From NCBI GenBank assembly GCA_025642065.1, contig JAODUP010000045.1, forward strand, positions 1,226,001-1,290,000: a stretch of DNA of 64,000 bases, read 5' to 3'. A program made the translations under genes and the position numbers. The DNA comes from Paralvinella palmiformis. Taxonomy: Eukaryota; Annelida; Polychaeta; Terebellida; Alvinellidae. Below are positions 10,029-25,000 of the stretch, piece after piece. Positions within the stretch are counted from its first letter, which is position 1. The number at the start of each line of letters is the position of its first letter. The notes beneath the pieces are model-generated. The model searched no databases and had not been told where the DNA came from. It was given only the letters and a program-made list of their open reading frames with translations.

Positions 10029-13000
10029 GTTAGAACTGTTGTGTACATTATTGTTTTGGTGGTGACAGCAGAGCTGTCAGAAAGTGGTTGTTTGTTTAAT
10101 GCAGATATTAAATTTAATTACAAACTGAAATACAGAGTATGAGTGCAGGTAGAACGTACCTTATTTCAGATGTCAACAAATATGTCTAGTTCATTATATT
10201 ATCATTCTTTCTTAGACTTTGACTTGGTCTTAGAACTAGTCACTAGACTAGAAGATCAATCAAGATATATTAATATATGGATTACGTAATTAATTTGTTT
10301 GTAACTGGTAATATAAAATGCTGAATGTACAGTATGCAGCCTATCCGTACAAGTGAACCATGCAGGCTTGGAGTCTTTATTAGTAATCATAGATGTTTTT
10401 TTAAATTACTTTTGTTACTCTAGTCTTGTTTTCTGTTATAGATTTATTTGTAAATGCTAAAAGAAAGAAAACATCCAGGCTCGTCTATTAAACTTCTGCA
10501 ATGAAATAGTTTTATCAAAGATAACACTATTTTTTACTCTGTTAAATGCTTCTTTGAACATGCATCACCTGCGGGTGCACCATCTGTTGGCTGACAACCA
10601 GTAGTCATACATTCTTTTTTTTTAAACCAGATGGATCATTTGAAGATCAAAAGCTATTACTGTTATTTAGTTACAGACCATTTGTCAATGATATTCATAT
10701 ACAAAACCATCTTTGAAAGCAGAATGTAATATGAGAAGGTTGTAAGAGTGCACATGTCATATATTGCAATAGTCTTTTGGTGTTGGCTAACCTTCTGCAA
10801 GAGAATATATCTTAATGCCATTTTGGGACTTTGTCAGGCGTTGGAAAATTGCGAAGATTAGAAGTTGTTTCTTGTGTGATATTTGCTAGTTTCATGATGA
10901 TGCTGTATAAAATTAAAAGGTAAAGGTTTACATGTATAAACATTGTTACCACACCAAGGGCTCTAACCACTGGTAGTAAATATTTCTGTTCTAATTGTAC
11001 TTTAATTCCTTAACTACTTTTTAGTTTGTGTAATTAGTGTGACTATTGGTAATGTTTTGGATTTGACAGATACAAAGGATTAACTTTGTTTGAATTTTCA
11101 TGAATGGTAAAGAGTCCATGATATGGAAATATTTAAAATCCTCAATCCGAATAATCAGGAACAAGCACCCTGCATTATGTCCACTTCCACAATCTTACTG
11201 TATTATACTATGATACTAATAGATCCAGACTATAGTTGGTTTATGGTTGATAAATCTTGATACTTTATCCTGAACATAAAATTAATAATATTTTGTGAGT
11301 CCATGCATTTTTATTAAATGTGGAAGTATCTAAAAGGAAAACCAGACACTGTGATCTGCACATTAATGTTCATTAAATCATATAGATATTTATTTGACTG
11401 AGTGTTCTAAGCCATTTCAAATGAGACATTTATTTTGGGCCTGTAAAGTGTCATCATGGACTTTAGGGTTGTAATCAGAAGAATAAATTTATAGGAAAAT
11501 ATTCAAAACTGTTTTGTGAAATTATGTTACATCACTGGAAGGACAGGAGTTGAGACTAACTGCTGCAAATAGTATAAAATTTCTGTACAGAAGCTCTTGT
11601 TTATAACAGATAAGTACATCAGTTATACTCAACATCATATCTTTGGATAAGCATCATTAGCATTAGTTAGGTGCCTTTTGGAATAGGTATCAAAATAAAT
11701 ACATGATCACATTTTGGTTTTATTCAATTTCCTAATGTGCATACAAACTTCAGCAAATAAAGTGTATAATAGACCTGGTAATATGGATATTATTGTACAA
11801 CATCTAACCTTCTCATAGGTAGTTGCTTGTGATAATGAATATTTAATAAGCTTTATCTGTATTTGCAACCAAAAAATCCAGCAAGATAAACTTGATGTCC
11901 AAAGTGAGGTTGAAGCATCCACTTGGGAAAGCTATCATGTTCCTCAATTCCTCTGTACATAGCTACTAATTATAAAGCCAAAATAATGAAAATACATTAG
12001 GGCATCTTAAGTAATTTATTTGTACCACTCTGGACTGTTATAATTGAACACATGACATGTGTGTTATCCAGATTAGTGTCCTATCCACATAAACATATCC
12101 TGAGTACAGCATCAGTTTTCTGTTAGATATCAGTGTGTTTTACATTATAGCTCTGAAATAATGCATTTGTTTATTTTCTTACAGCATGGTTCATATGTAG
12201 CATGTACTAGTCTTCTGACCAGTCCAATTTGTTTATATCAAATGTACTGATCTTCAGATGTTCCCTTTCTGATGTCACAGCACTGTGAAAAATAAGTGAA
12301 AACTAGCAAGGACTTTGTAAATCAAAGTTTTGTCAAGATGTGAGAGAAATAATTTCTGACCCAAGACACTGGAACTTTTGGGAGCTAAACAGTAAAACTA
12401 AATTTTAATTCTACATCATTTTCACACTCAGAGGGTGCAGTAATAAGAGTACCAAGATACTGCCATTACCAAAAAAAACCTTCGTGTTAAAGTTCAAATT
12501 GTGTGTGTTTCCATTGGGGAAGTGAGTCTCAGTGCTATATCAGTATATGTCACAGTCAAGATCAATGCTGATGGTAAACAAACCATTCGCTCATTATATC
12601 ACTCTTAACTTGCATCATAGCAACACAGTGATAAAGTGTTTGCTGCACATGAAATTCTGTATTGGAATTTTTTTATGAGACAGGTATGATTGATTGAATT
12701 GAGAACAAGACTATGAGGATCCCCCACCTATCTGGAAAAAAACCCAGTGACTAATGAATCTTCAAGGCAAATTCTGACCCTGAAGTTTTGAAAAGTGAAG
12801 TGAATACTAATTAACTGGCCTGTGTGTCAGACTTCTTCGATGGGATTCAATCTTCTCAACATCAAAATCAATATGTCCCTTCTATATATGGTTCATATTT
12901 GTGTTCCGTGTTTACCACATGTATTGAATGTTCAAATTATTACATTGAGGGTGGGCATGGGTCAAAACACTGTAAACATCAAGGTTAGGATTTGGTTCCC

Positions 13001-16000
13001 AGAATTAAATCTATTTTTTACATTTCCTTTGGGAGTCCCTCCTCAGTTGTATGTCCTGAATGTTAGCCAATCATTAGGGTAAATCAAAGCACTGACACAG
13101 TCATAGTTATCCTTGAAGAAAATTGCATTTGTAAGGGTTTGAACAATGGGATTTTGAAATGTCCCACCTTCTAAAGAGCTGTAAATTGTTATACAATGAT
13201 CAAACAATGAGCATGGTAACCTCCAGTGAAGCTTATATGATGTGAAAATCAACAATCTGCAGATTATTTTGTGAGACGTAAATTAAAAATGCTCTGTATT
13301 AAAGATATTTATTCAGTATTGTTTTAATAAATATGTATATATGTCACAGGTGGGGCTTTATTTCAATAAATTTTGTGAATTTGAATAAGCTTGTTTTTTT
13401 TTACTTTATCAGTGACTGAGTTAGTTAAGTGTTTTGTTTGTTATCCTCAATTGACTGCTAACTTCACAGATTGTTTACCAATAGCAGTAAATTGTCTTGA
13501 GAGTTATCCTTTACTTTCCTGTCCAATTGTCGATTAAAGTGATAAATATAAGTTTTATTACAAAATGAGTTGGTGAAAAAAGTATAAGTAATACATGTGT
13601 GTGTGTGAGAGAGAGATGTACAATGTCATATGACGTCTTAATATACTCTTATTAAAATGACCTTGTTTGCCACCTAGATCTAATCAAATCGAATAGTTTG
13701 CAAAGAATAAAGAATTATCTCAAGAGGTAGTTCTTAAAATCACATGATATAATAAGTCCAGATAGTGTTATTGGTGAAATGGTGATTTTTTGGTGCCAGA
13801 TTTGTTATATATCACAAGAACAGAGAGAAGTCCGGATACCAGACAATCTGTTTACTAACAGTTTTATCAAAGGGTCACATTAGAAGTGTGTGTGTGTGTG
13901 TGTGTTATCATAGTACTGTCATTTGGCAGTGGTGTAGATAGCCATTTGATTATATCACAGTTAATGGACTGATTAAACTAGTGAATGTCTATCAGCACTT
14001 TGGCTGTACTGTGTACATTTAGTATCATTATGATTACATCAGCCGAATAGCCATAATATTGTGAGAACAAGTGTGTGTGTGACTCTGACACAGGGAGTAT
14101 ATGTACGTAACCAACCCATACACGGGCATACACCCAAAATTTGAGTGGGAGAGATATTAAATTTTCATCTGTAATTCCAAGTTATATTTGTAATACAAAA
14201 TAGTTATAACTGAAATGTTTTTGGTCATAATCGCTTTTAAGTCGTCAGTATGATTGAACTCAGCCTTCCCCTATCATGTACCAATGTTGACTGAGATTCC
14301 CGATCAAGCAAGTAATAGTTGTTCATTGATACCATATTTATATACTTGTTCTAATACCACCATTCTACACACTTGGAGTACCCATTACTCTGGGTGTGTA
14401 TCCACAATTAGCCATAGAACTATTCTTTATACAAAGCCTCCACGGAGAGGACACAGTGTAAGCTAATATAGCAGCTACACACTGGATACTAATAGGCTTT
14501 TATAGAAGAGGTTCTAGCTACCCTTTGTCTGGTATCCTGTAGACACCTTCTGATAAATGCATAATAAATTGATTGTGGAAACTGCTCTTATTGTGGTTTT
14601 GTGCTGATGGGGAAGTGAACTGGTGCCTAATGGGGACGATGTGGCCCATTATAACTCCAGGGGTAGATTAATACTATGGCAGAGAGAGTGACCCCCCCCT
14701 CTCGATTTCTCTCTCTCTATATATATATATATTGTGTGTGTGTGTGTGTGTTTGTTTGTGTAGATGTGCCTTTGAGGTCAAGGTCAGTAAAGATGAGGTA
14801 GCTAGATTATAGAATGGACTAGTCTAGTGACATCAGTAATCAGATGTTGATGATGACTACTTGATACTAGCATGTTTAAGTTTAATGTTCAGGTGTTGGA
14901 TATTGTTAATTTTGTCAGTTGATTACACTACTGTGTTGCTTTAATAGTGCTAATGTGATATCCTGTTAGCAAACTTCTGCCATGCCACACCATGAATTAC
15001 AATTTTTCAATTCATTGTAGAATTTCTTTCTGTTATCAATACTTTTATTATTAATACTATTTTGGTCCTTGTATTGCAAGTACTCATCTCCATTCGTTAC
15101 ATTGGATACATAAAGTGCTGTAATCATCGGTAGATTGAAATTATATAAAAGCTGTCCGGACTTTCTGCGTGTATTTTCGTCAGTCCTGGTGACGTGGCGA
15201 TGAAGTAATATACTTAAACAACGTGGGAGGTTTTTGGTTGAGGCATATTTAAATCTTACTGATTTTTCATGCGCTTCCTGTACTTCCTACCTAGCTTGTT
15301 GTGGATATAATAATGCACGCTTATCAAAAGGCAATTTAAACCTATACAAGAGTATATAAGAAACATAATTCTAAAGGAGAATACATCAAATATTATCAGC
15401 AACAATCACGATTCAAGCACTCTATTTAAAACACCACAATTGGTGCAGCTTGAATTTGCATTTACTCTCTACCAATACATTTTTGTCTGTTTGTAATATT
15501 GTTCATGCTTTTAATTAATTTTAATGTTATCTGTTGCTGGTACTGATTTTAAGACGATATATTATTACAAAATTTTACTTGGGATATACCTTTTGGTGTC
15601 CTATGTGAAGTCGTGAACATCCTTTGTGGAATGCAGTAAGTACCTGCTCAAAACCAAGCGGAACAGTGTCTTAATAGTTATCATTCTTGGAGTTTGCTAA
15701 TTTGGAACAAACAGTCAGTATTTGGGGTAAGATTCTCTTATGTATCGTTATGGCATAGGGTATGGTCCAACAAATAGCTACATTTTGGAATTCATTGGCA
15801 GCTTGCTTATTTTTAAAGATGTTGACAATCTTTGGCAAATGATCTGACCAATTAGGAACCCAGGTTTAAGCTTTTGACAGCCCATTTTGTGATATTATGG
15901 TCTTCGGGAGTAAATATTTTGTGGTTTGCTCTGTCCACTGGTTGCCACCTATAATATAATAAGGTTTCCGGTCATTCTGCTCAAAAGATCTCTTTTGGCT

Positions 16001-16100
16001 AATGATGTTGCCCTCCTTTTTTTGTACTATCCGATGCTCTCCACCCATCAAGCTTTGTTAAGCAACTTAATGTCCAGTTCACTACCTTCAACGTATTTTG

Positions 16101-16184
<84 letters not shown>

Positions 16185-19044
16185 TGCCTTCAAAGATTTC
16201 TTAAACAATGATAATTTCAGACAAAACTATCCAGTCATTCCTGTGTGAAGTATGGATTTCATCTAGTACTGATATAATATTGGATAGTATGAAACACTGA
16301 ACATTGGCTATTTTTGGCACTTAATTGGAGGATGAGTTATGACTAAAACACCATTAAGAGCAAACTGCATTGTGAGGAAATAATACCTCCCTTTCGAGGT
16401 GATATTCTAGGCAAGGTTTACTAGTCACTGAAACAGTAATTCCTCTGTTACCCCTTCACTGCAATCTTGTTGGTGAACATAAATTGTATAATTAAGCCTA
16501 TGAAATAATAATATTGGCTTCATGTCTTTTTTTAACTGTGCACTAATAAATGTGATTGACAATAAGGATCACTCAACTGAAAACGTTTTGAAATACACAA
16601 GGCTGTTTTATAATACTGATTTTTGTATCACATCTGTTAATATGGTTTTAACCAATTTGTGGTATATTTGTGACAGTTGCAAGAGGTTTTGTTGTTTGAC
16701 AACTCTGAGTGTATTAATCACTGGAGAAAGACAGTGGCCATATTCACGGCAAGATTGTTCTCTGGCAAAACTTTAAATAGTTGAACCCGTTTCTTCCCAT
16801 GTAGTGCCAAAATCTAGCCAGTCTCTGATTGGATAGCTCTAAACATCAGTAATATTCAGGTTGAAAATGGCCATTCCGTGATTTATGTATGTGGTTGCAT
16901 ATTCATTTTTGTCCATCAGATGTGTCATATTTACTACTCTAAGCATTGGCTGTCTTCCAGTAATGCATATGACCTAACTTTATCTAGAATGTATCAGCTT
17001 TTTGGCTGAGTGGTATCAAATATTGTTTAATTGATTTTATTTCTTGATAAGCATGTAACAAAAATAATTGTTCTTTTATAGTAACTTTTGGAATAAGTAA
17101 ATAATATTAATCTATCCCAATATTAAACAGATATAAAATCACAGCTAATGTGAACACTTACCCCCCCCCCCACAGACTAAGAATGTAAGTATAAGATGAC
17201 AACAGAACTTCGAATTGTTTCACAAAATATTGATTTGGGAGTCAAACATAACTTGAAAAAAAATTAATATTTTGTCAGGAAAACACTGTCAATTATGTTA
17301 TTTTAAAGGTTTGTTTGTGCTAAAAGTATGAAAAGTATAAAATCCTACATATGAAATTATGATAGCACATTGATATTCTACCATATATTTTATTAAGTAA
17401 CTATGCCAGCAACAAACAATTGTTGTACTGAAATAAGAATTACTATTTAAATACTGTTAACCATGGTAACATATAAAAAAGTAGGGTGTGAACTAGCAAA
17501 AATAATGTATATCTCAACAGAAGCTGTCACCAGGTCTAGCTAGTCATTTAGTTGAATTTACTCCTGCTCCAGGGATAAATCTGTGAAAATGAATACCAAA
17601 ATTAAGTCTGAATTTTCAATACACATTATTCTAACAGTTGCATTGGTTTTGGGTTAAACTATTTCACATCAAGTAAAACATGTTTTTGTTTACATGTTGT
17701 TGTGTTTCTGGCTTTCATACTTTAAAGAAACTTTTCATTCATCAATTTGTCCATAAAGATGGAATAATTTGACAATTATGAGTATGCATTCCTACTGTAT
17801 ATTATACATAAAATGGCCGACCCTATGTTTAGTTACCCTCAAATACATCCTAATGTATGATATATATATATATATATATAAAATGATGTTTTCAGGTCAC
17901 TGTGTTGCTGTAAGGTTTCCTTAGACAGCTTTATTTAATATGATTTCTTTATGACTTTTAAATGTAGTGTGTGTGTGTGCTGATGCACACAAGTATGCAT
18001 GAATTTATCATATATGTTAATTTTGTTGTAGTATGTGATTATTTATGTACATTATAAATACATTAATATGTACAAAATATAATTATTCTGTTATTCCAGA
18101 AATAGATCTCGGCACAAATTGTGTGGTGGACATGGAAGATAGTCAGACAATCCTGCATCATCCTTCTACTGAGAATAAGGACAGGTCAGTGTTTTATTTA
18201 GGTCGGGTTATTAGTCTACAACTGCCTCACAGTAGGGAATAACTGTCATTCAAGTAACATGTTTTTGTTATATTAATAAACAGGTCTAGATTTTGTTTAT
18301 GTAGTTACTGATAATAACCTTTTTTTGTGGATGAATGTTTAAATTGCTTATCAAAGCAAATCAGGGGTGGTATCTAAGAAATATATTTGATATTTTTGCG
18401 ACTGTATCTGGATTTTTGTGTCTCTGTAGTATTTAAATCTTGAAAGGTTATCATCGCTGTACAAACTATTATATTTTTGTGAAAATTGGTAAGTTGCGAT
18501 TTGGTAAAAAAATACTGTGTTTCCTGTAAAAACATAGCAATGTTTATATGTGGTATTCATGAAGTTAATGAAAACCAAGCACAGGGAAATAACTGTGTCT
18601 ATTTCACTTAAATTTTTGCCTTGTGATAAATGTGAAGAACATTTGTTATTATTTTACCTACTGATAGTACACACTCCATGGAATAGAGTTTTAAAATGAG
18701 AAATAAAGCCCAGTTGCAACTCTAAATTTGTTTTGTTATCGTAAATTGAACCAATAAAATGTGACAGTGTATAGACAGGCCCATGATGTATGACTATTCT
18801 GTGTTATCTAGTTTAGTGACATGGGAGCAATTATTTGTACTGACTGTAATGAACGTGCTAATCTTCCAACACCGGTCTCCAGTCAGTTTTTAAAAAATGC
18901 CTATATTCCATATCAACACTGAAATGACAAAAATATTAACATTATCTGTGATTTAACAATTTAATATTTCTTTATTTTTGATGAGCAGCTGTCTGCTTTT
19001 TCTCTTTACTGGTGAGCAACAATTCATCTCACAATTTAACCAAT

Positions 19045-19098
<54 letters not shown>

Positions 19099-22000
19099 AT
19101 ATATGAGGACAATTTTAAATGCTCTGTGTGTGTGTGGGGGGGGGGTTCTCTTATTCCAGGAGAAATCTGTGACTTGTAAGTGAAAATCTCTGTTCAGTCT
19201 TGCCTCCTTACAGTTAACATTTTTATCAAGCTCGTTCATTCAGCGGCTTAGAAGTACACATTGTGTTCTAATCAACCCGAACCTGTGTAACTGGGTTGAC
19301 GATATTCCACCCATTTGAAGTTTTGCATTTATGCCTGAATATTATGTTAAATGATTACTGATTCTCCTAGTACCATCTGGCATATTAGATCATTTTGTTA
19401 TGCTAACATAACTGATATCTGTCATTCGGCGGTGGATAAATTGAATTTTCCAGATGAAAAACTATTTCCAGCCGACTGTGTGCTTCACGCTTATTGTCAA
19501 CTCTCTGTTTGTGCATGTTAGTGCTAGATTTTGTTAATGTTTCAAAAATAAACAACCACGTGCCGTGATTGGCTTGGGTGGCTTTGGTTTTTTTTCTGTT
19601 GGAAAGGTTGAGAAGAGGACAGTTGTTATTGTTAAGAATAAAGATGGATGCCGGTTTTTGTCATTGACTAAGTAATATGCCATCCGAGTAGCAGGTGTGG
19701 ATAGTATGACAAATACCATGAGTCATACGATGGTGTAGTGATCACTGCAGTCTATTCGGATACATTGTCCATGGCGGTATCTGTGTGTTCAGTGATGGAT
19801 GAAAATGATAACTCGATTCTGGGTACCATGAGAGCCATTATAAAACACTCCGAGGCTTTCGCTATAGATACGGGTGTCTGCCTGAAATTATTTGACCCAG
19901 GGTGTTTGGAGGATAGTTCGTGTTTGGTTTAGCAACAAAAAGTATAACCCTGCCTGGCCGTCTAAGGTCGATCCAAGGCTCATCGTATTTCAAGACTTGT
20001 ATGGAACCTGGACTTCAAAGTATGCCATCTAGCTTGGTGCCATTCTGTTAATGCGATCAGTAACTGCTGACGGTGTGTTTTGTTTACATAAATCATGTGA
20101 TGGTTAAGTCGTCTTCCGTGTGTATTTCTATGAACGTCATCCAAGCAAGGATTGTTTTGCCAATCTAGTTTAACATTGAATTATCGGAGATGGTATTCCG
20201 GCTGTTCTCTGGTCTTATATTGTCGCATCCTTCTCCTCTGTGAATATTGATTAATCTTTCAGTTCAGTTGGCAGGTTGGCAGGAGAAGGTCTAGGGAGTT
20301 GACCTGGGCTGTCTCCACGTGGCTTGGATGGTCTCCGTTTGGTGGTAGGATAGGTGGGGTGGGTGTTGGATGGATGATATGCATCTCGGTGGTGAATGCT
20401 CGCGTAATGGGATGGAATGAGGTGTTGATTTTTATTTGGTATATGTGATGGAGATAGACCTAACTGTGGTCAGGTTTTTTCGTTCTAGGGTCAGCTTCTG
20501 CTTGTTAGTCGGATTGTGTGATATGGTGAAATATGATGTGCACATGCATATATTTTATATGTACTGCTGCATGCATGGGTACTCACGTACATACGTACAC
20601 ACACACACACAGAGAGAGAGAGAGCTAGCAATAAGTCAGCTTAAACAATTAGCATTAGTTTGTACTTTTTACTGTAATAAAAGAAACAGTTTGATCCAAT
20701 ATAACCTTCACCATAAAGCAATATGCGTTGGATAAAAATATACTCCTATAATCCAATATCAGTGTTAAAATTTCACTTAAAATTAGTAGGAACTGCAAAA
20801 TTTTCAGTTTTGTAGTGCAAAGTTCTACCAATTGTCTGTTCCCAGTGTTTCAGGAGGAAATGAAATATTTAATTTTTATTAAGTCATAATAGGTTTTGTA
20901 GTCGCCTGAGTTATTGTTAGGTAAACTAATGCTTTACCGTCTAAATAAGTGTGCATGTCATTAATAAATGTAGTTTTCAGCTGCCATCAGCACAAGCTGC
21001 CACCATGTTAATAATATAAACATATATTTAAATTTCTGTTTAAACATTATGGCTGATGGGACATACAAACTGTGCTACAAATCTAGACAAGCATTACAAT
21101 AACAAACGAGTACCAGATGATAGATATTGTATTATGGCTGAACCAGATTAAGCGTGCCTGCTTGAACCTGAGCCTATCAAATATTATGTCTGCTTTACTT
21201 TCAATGTAATAATAATAATAATAATGATAAAATTAATTAATAAGAGAATTATTTCTCAATATGCTGCATCAATGCTGTCAGAGTCCAACTAAGAATTGGT
21301 TGGATGAACTGTAATGTGCAGGCTGGTATTGTTCTAGGTCATATAAATAAGGGGAATTTCATATAATCAACTAGAAAGCTTTCTTTTTAATCAGTGTTGT
21401 GGAATATACTTTATCACAGAATTGAATTCAGATACTGCTGCTCTCTCTCTTTCTCCCTCTCTCTCTCTATGTGTGTGTTTGTGTGGTAATTCTGGATCTA
21501 CAATCTCAAGTTAGGGATTTATTTTTGGATAAGAATAATACAATAATTGTTTAATTTTTTGGTAATGTTTAAACCAATGGTATTCATTTATAAACTGTTA
21601 TTAATGTATTATATTATATCAATTAGAAATGGGGGACAGTTTTTAAATGACAGTATATACAGTATTAACTAATTCCGTATTGTGATGACATTAACTAATA
21701 ATAATAGATCAATTTATTCTCATTGTGACTTAACACTGCAATTTATAACAATATGTCGATTTGACAATGTGCGCTTTAAAATTGCTTTACCAATAGTTGT
21801 ATATCCGGCAAAATGTTATTCACTGCTGTCAGATATTGATTGTTATTGAATAATTTTTATCAGTTATTCCACATCGGTCATACTAGCAGTATCAGTAATA
21901 TCATTTTGACATGCTGAGTTCTCTAGAGAGTAGTCATTCTTGGAGAGAGAGAATTTTGTACAAAATCACGCTGAATAGTATGCTTTCTGTCTGCTACTCA

Positions 22001-25000
22001 GCAGTTAGGGAGTGGAGGAGAGTTAGTTATACATGTGTCATCCATGGCATGCTCGTCCTTTCATATTAGAGGATTCTGTCATTTTGCATTATCAAATTAG
22101 CATAAATTATTTGTCATCTCAAGAATAATCAGCTATTAACTAATGAATCCGCAGAAAAATCACTTATCAGAACTTACGAATATTTAGGTGTCCGATTATG
22201 AGTATTTAAATCTCCGTTAAACTTTTATGTTGGTTGTGAATGTGACTGCTTAGAAGTATTGTATTGTGTCTTCCAGGAACAGCTATAAACTCAGGTAAAT
22301 ATTACTTAGACACAAATTACTTATGTAGTTAAGTTGTATTAATTAACTGTTTCTCTGTAACCATAAAATGTTTCATTCATGTTTTTGTAAGATCTTGAAT
22401 TTAGGTAGTCACATAACTGATCAAAAAAATAATTTCAGTATAATTGAAAGTATTATTCTATAAATGGAACTGACAAATATTTATGTAAATATCTCTGTTT
22501 TTAATAGCTGACTGTTATATAAAATTAAATGGACTGATGTAAGTTATTTAAATTAACATTGGTAATGAAGATAACATTATTGATGAAGATAATCATGTAG
22601 GATTATTATTTTTTAAACCTAGCAGTTAAGTTATAATATTCAAAAGATGTAATATATTTGACAATGGTATACATGCACGCAGACAGTCTGAGACAGTTAA
22701 AAGATTGGAGGTGATGGACGGACAGATAGCGAGTGGTACAGTGAACTGCGCAGAAACTCATCCACACAGATAAAGAGAGAGAGAGAAACTTGGAACAGAG
22801 ACAGACAGTATTCGGTACATCTGCTCGAAATGCTACCATTACACAACTGTTTATGGGTCCCGATTTGCAGAACTATGCACAGTATAACATCACTTATTTA
22901 TTCTCACACTTGATAACCTGCATAGATACTACGGGGCCCCGTCTAATCATTCTTGTTAAACATCTGTGTAGCTGATCTGTTGAAACATTCTCAATGGTAG
23001 AGGCAACAGAAAAATATTACCTCGTACCAGGTGATAGTGGAGATAAAACTATGTCTCGGTTTAGATGACTAACATAGTTCGGGGCAGAGTGATGTGAAAT
23101 ATGCGGATGGGTGTCTTTTTTTAAATAAATGTAATATAAATGTGTTCATTTTTAAAATATAATTTTATTATTTGGTCAGCTTGCAAATACCACCAATTTA
23201 AGCGATTGGTATCGCATGAAATGTTTCAGCACTCTGAGCTCTGAGTGGCCTGGTTGTATTTATTTAGCCATTTAAACTTTGTTAACGGAGTGTTTATTCT
23301 ATTTTACGCGCCATGGTTACTACTATGAGTTCCTCTCACCCTGACACACTAGTAAACAATTGCGCACATTTAAGCCAAGTTCTGTATCTTAATGATTTGA
23401 AATTTGAAAACCCTTTTCTTTAGCTGCCGTAATACCCGTTTTGGTATATCGTACGTAGTAAAGCCCAACGCATTACCACATCCAGATTACAAACAAACTG
23501 CTATCTCCGAAGATTTCCCTGGGTGAAAGAAAGGCTTGTTTATAGAAAGAACGTGAAGTGTCAGAGGAAGGTAATATAGGTAAATAAACATAACAGACTA
23601 AGTCAATCTTAAGTTAAATATACACACCATATACCGGGATAAGTTATTTTAATTGGTTTGGGTATTTAATGCTCATTAGACAGCTACATCTGGTTGTTTT
23701 GGTGTTTCAGTATGGTTGGCATGGACGTCTGAGCCGGATGGTGTGTTGGGGGTGGGGGTGTTATGGCGTTTAGGACACACCCATCTCTTCTCCTGTTTTT
23801 ATGGGACGATACTATTTTTAATGGCCCATAAGTTCTGGTAGTTTGTATTAATGTCAGTGGGTCTTGGCAGTTTCATGCTTCTTTCCCAATGTGTGTCTGT
23901 CTCTCCGTGTGCGCATGTTGTCAGATTTCTGTTTTGTACAAACTGGGTAACAGTGTTGATATTCCAAGAAAGGTGCTGTTTTTATTCGTCACAGAACAGC
24001 TCCTAGTCACATCTGTGTTATAAACGAATAGCATTGGAAATGGTTTTGTGTGGCAAGCTGATATAATTCTTTAAACTCCGTGTTGGTCAGTTTGATGTAG
24101 TGTGGTTAGGTGCTCTACCTCTGGTGTGTGTGTGTATATGTGTATGTGTGTGTGTGTGTGAAATCAATAGACAAAGAAGTTTAAGCAGAAATACCCGGAC
24201 TCTGACTTCAGTCAACATATTATACCTGGGGATGGGAATCTGTTACATAAATGTAATTTAAGAAGTGCAAATTAGCTGATCTACTGATGTGAGAACAGAT
24301 CCTGTAAGTTATTAGGCTAGACATCAACTAACGATCGCATCTGGTTCTGTACAATTTATGACAACCAAAATATTTACCATTCCGAACACGAACACGTTAG
24401 TTCATTGTTTCTCACACATACACACACTGATAAACAATACCGTATAATCTGTATATTTACCAAGACCAGTATGATCCAGTTAAAAGCGTACTTGAAATAA
24501 TCTGTTCAATCTTAAGTAACAACGACAGTAACATACCTGATAACGTTACCTGTATACTTAGGTAATAGGTCCAGTGATAGAGTGGTGAACCATAAGGCCT
24601 TGAGTTGAAGGGTTCTGATACAAACCAAACAATAGCGGCTCTACTATATCAAGATAAGCTATTTGTTGTGTAGACACACACACACGCACACACACAACAA
24701 AAGTGTGTTTCTGTGGGAGTCGAGTTGAAAACGTGGAATAGGAAGATAAAGCCAAGACATGAACTGACAGTCTGAGGCTAGAAACCACTTAAAGTAAAAA
24801 GTAAATATTATCTGTAGGTACTTAATGATTAGTCCACACTAACAACATCATCATCATCTGACCAACCCTTTACTGGTCTCGAGTAATATTTTGTGAGAAT
24901 TATGCAAAAACTTCTTGGAACCCGATGTGGTTTACGGTAAAAGTGGGTCTCGGTCGAAAACAGCTATATTTATTTACAGAACCCATATTATTAACAGAAT

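Noticed and set aside
24560..24625. tRNA-like stretch (GTGATAGAGTGGTGAACC ... GGGTTCTGATAC)
   Set aside because: Box B is poor, with an extra base, and no body or tail follows. Too weak to list.
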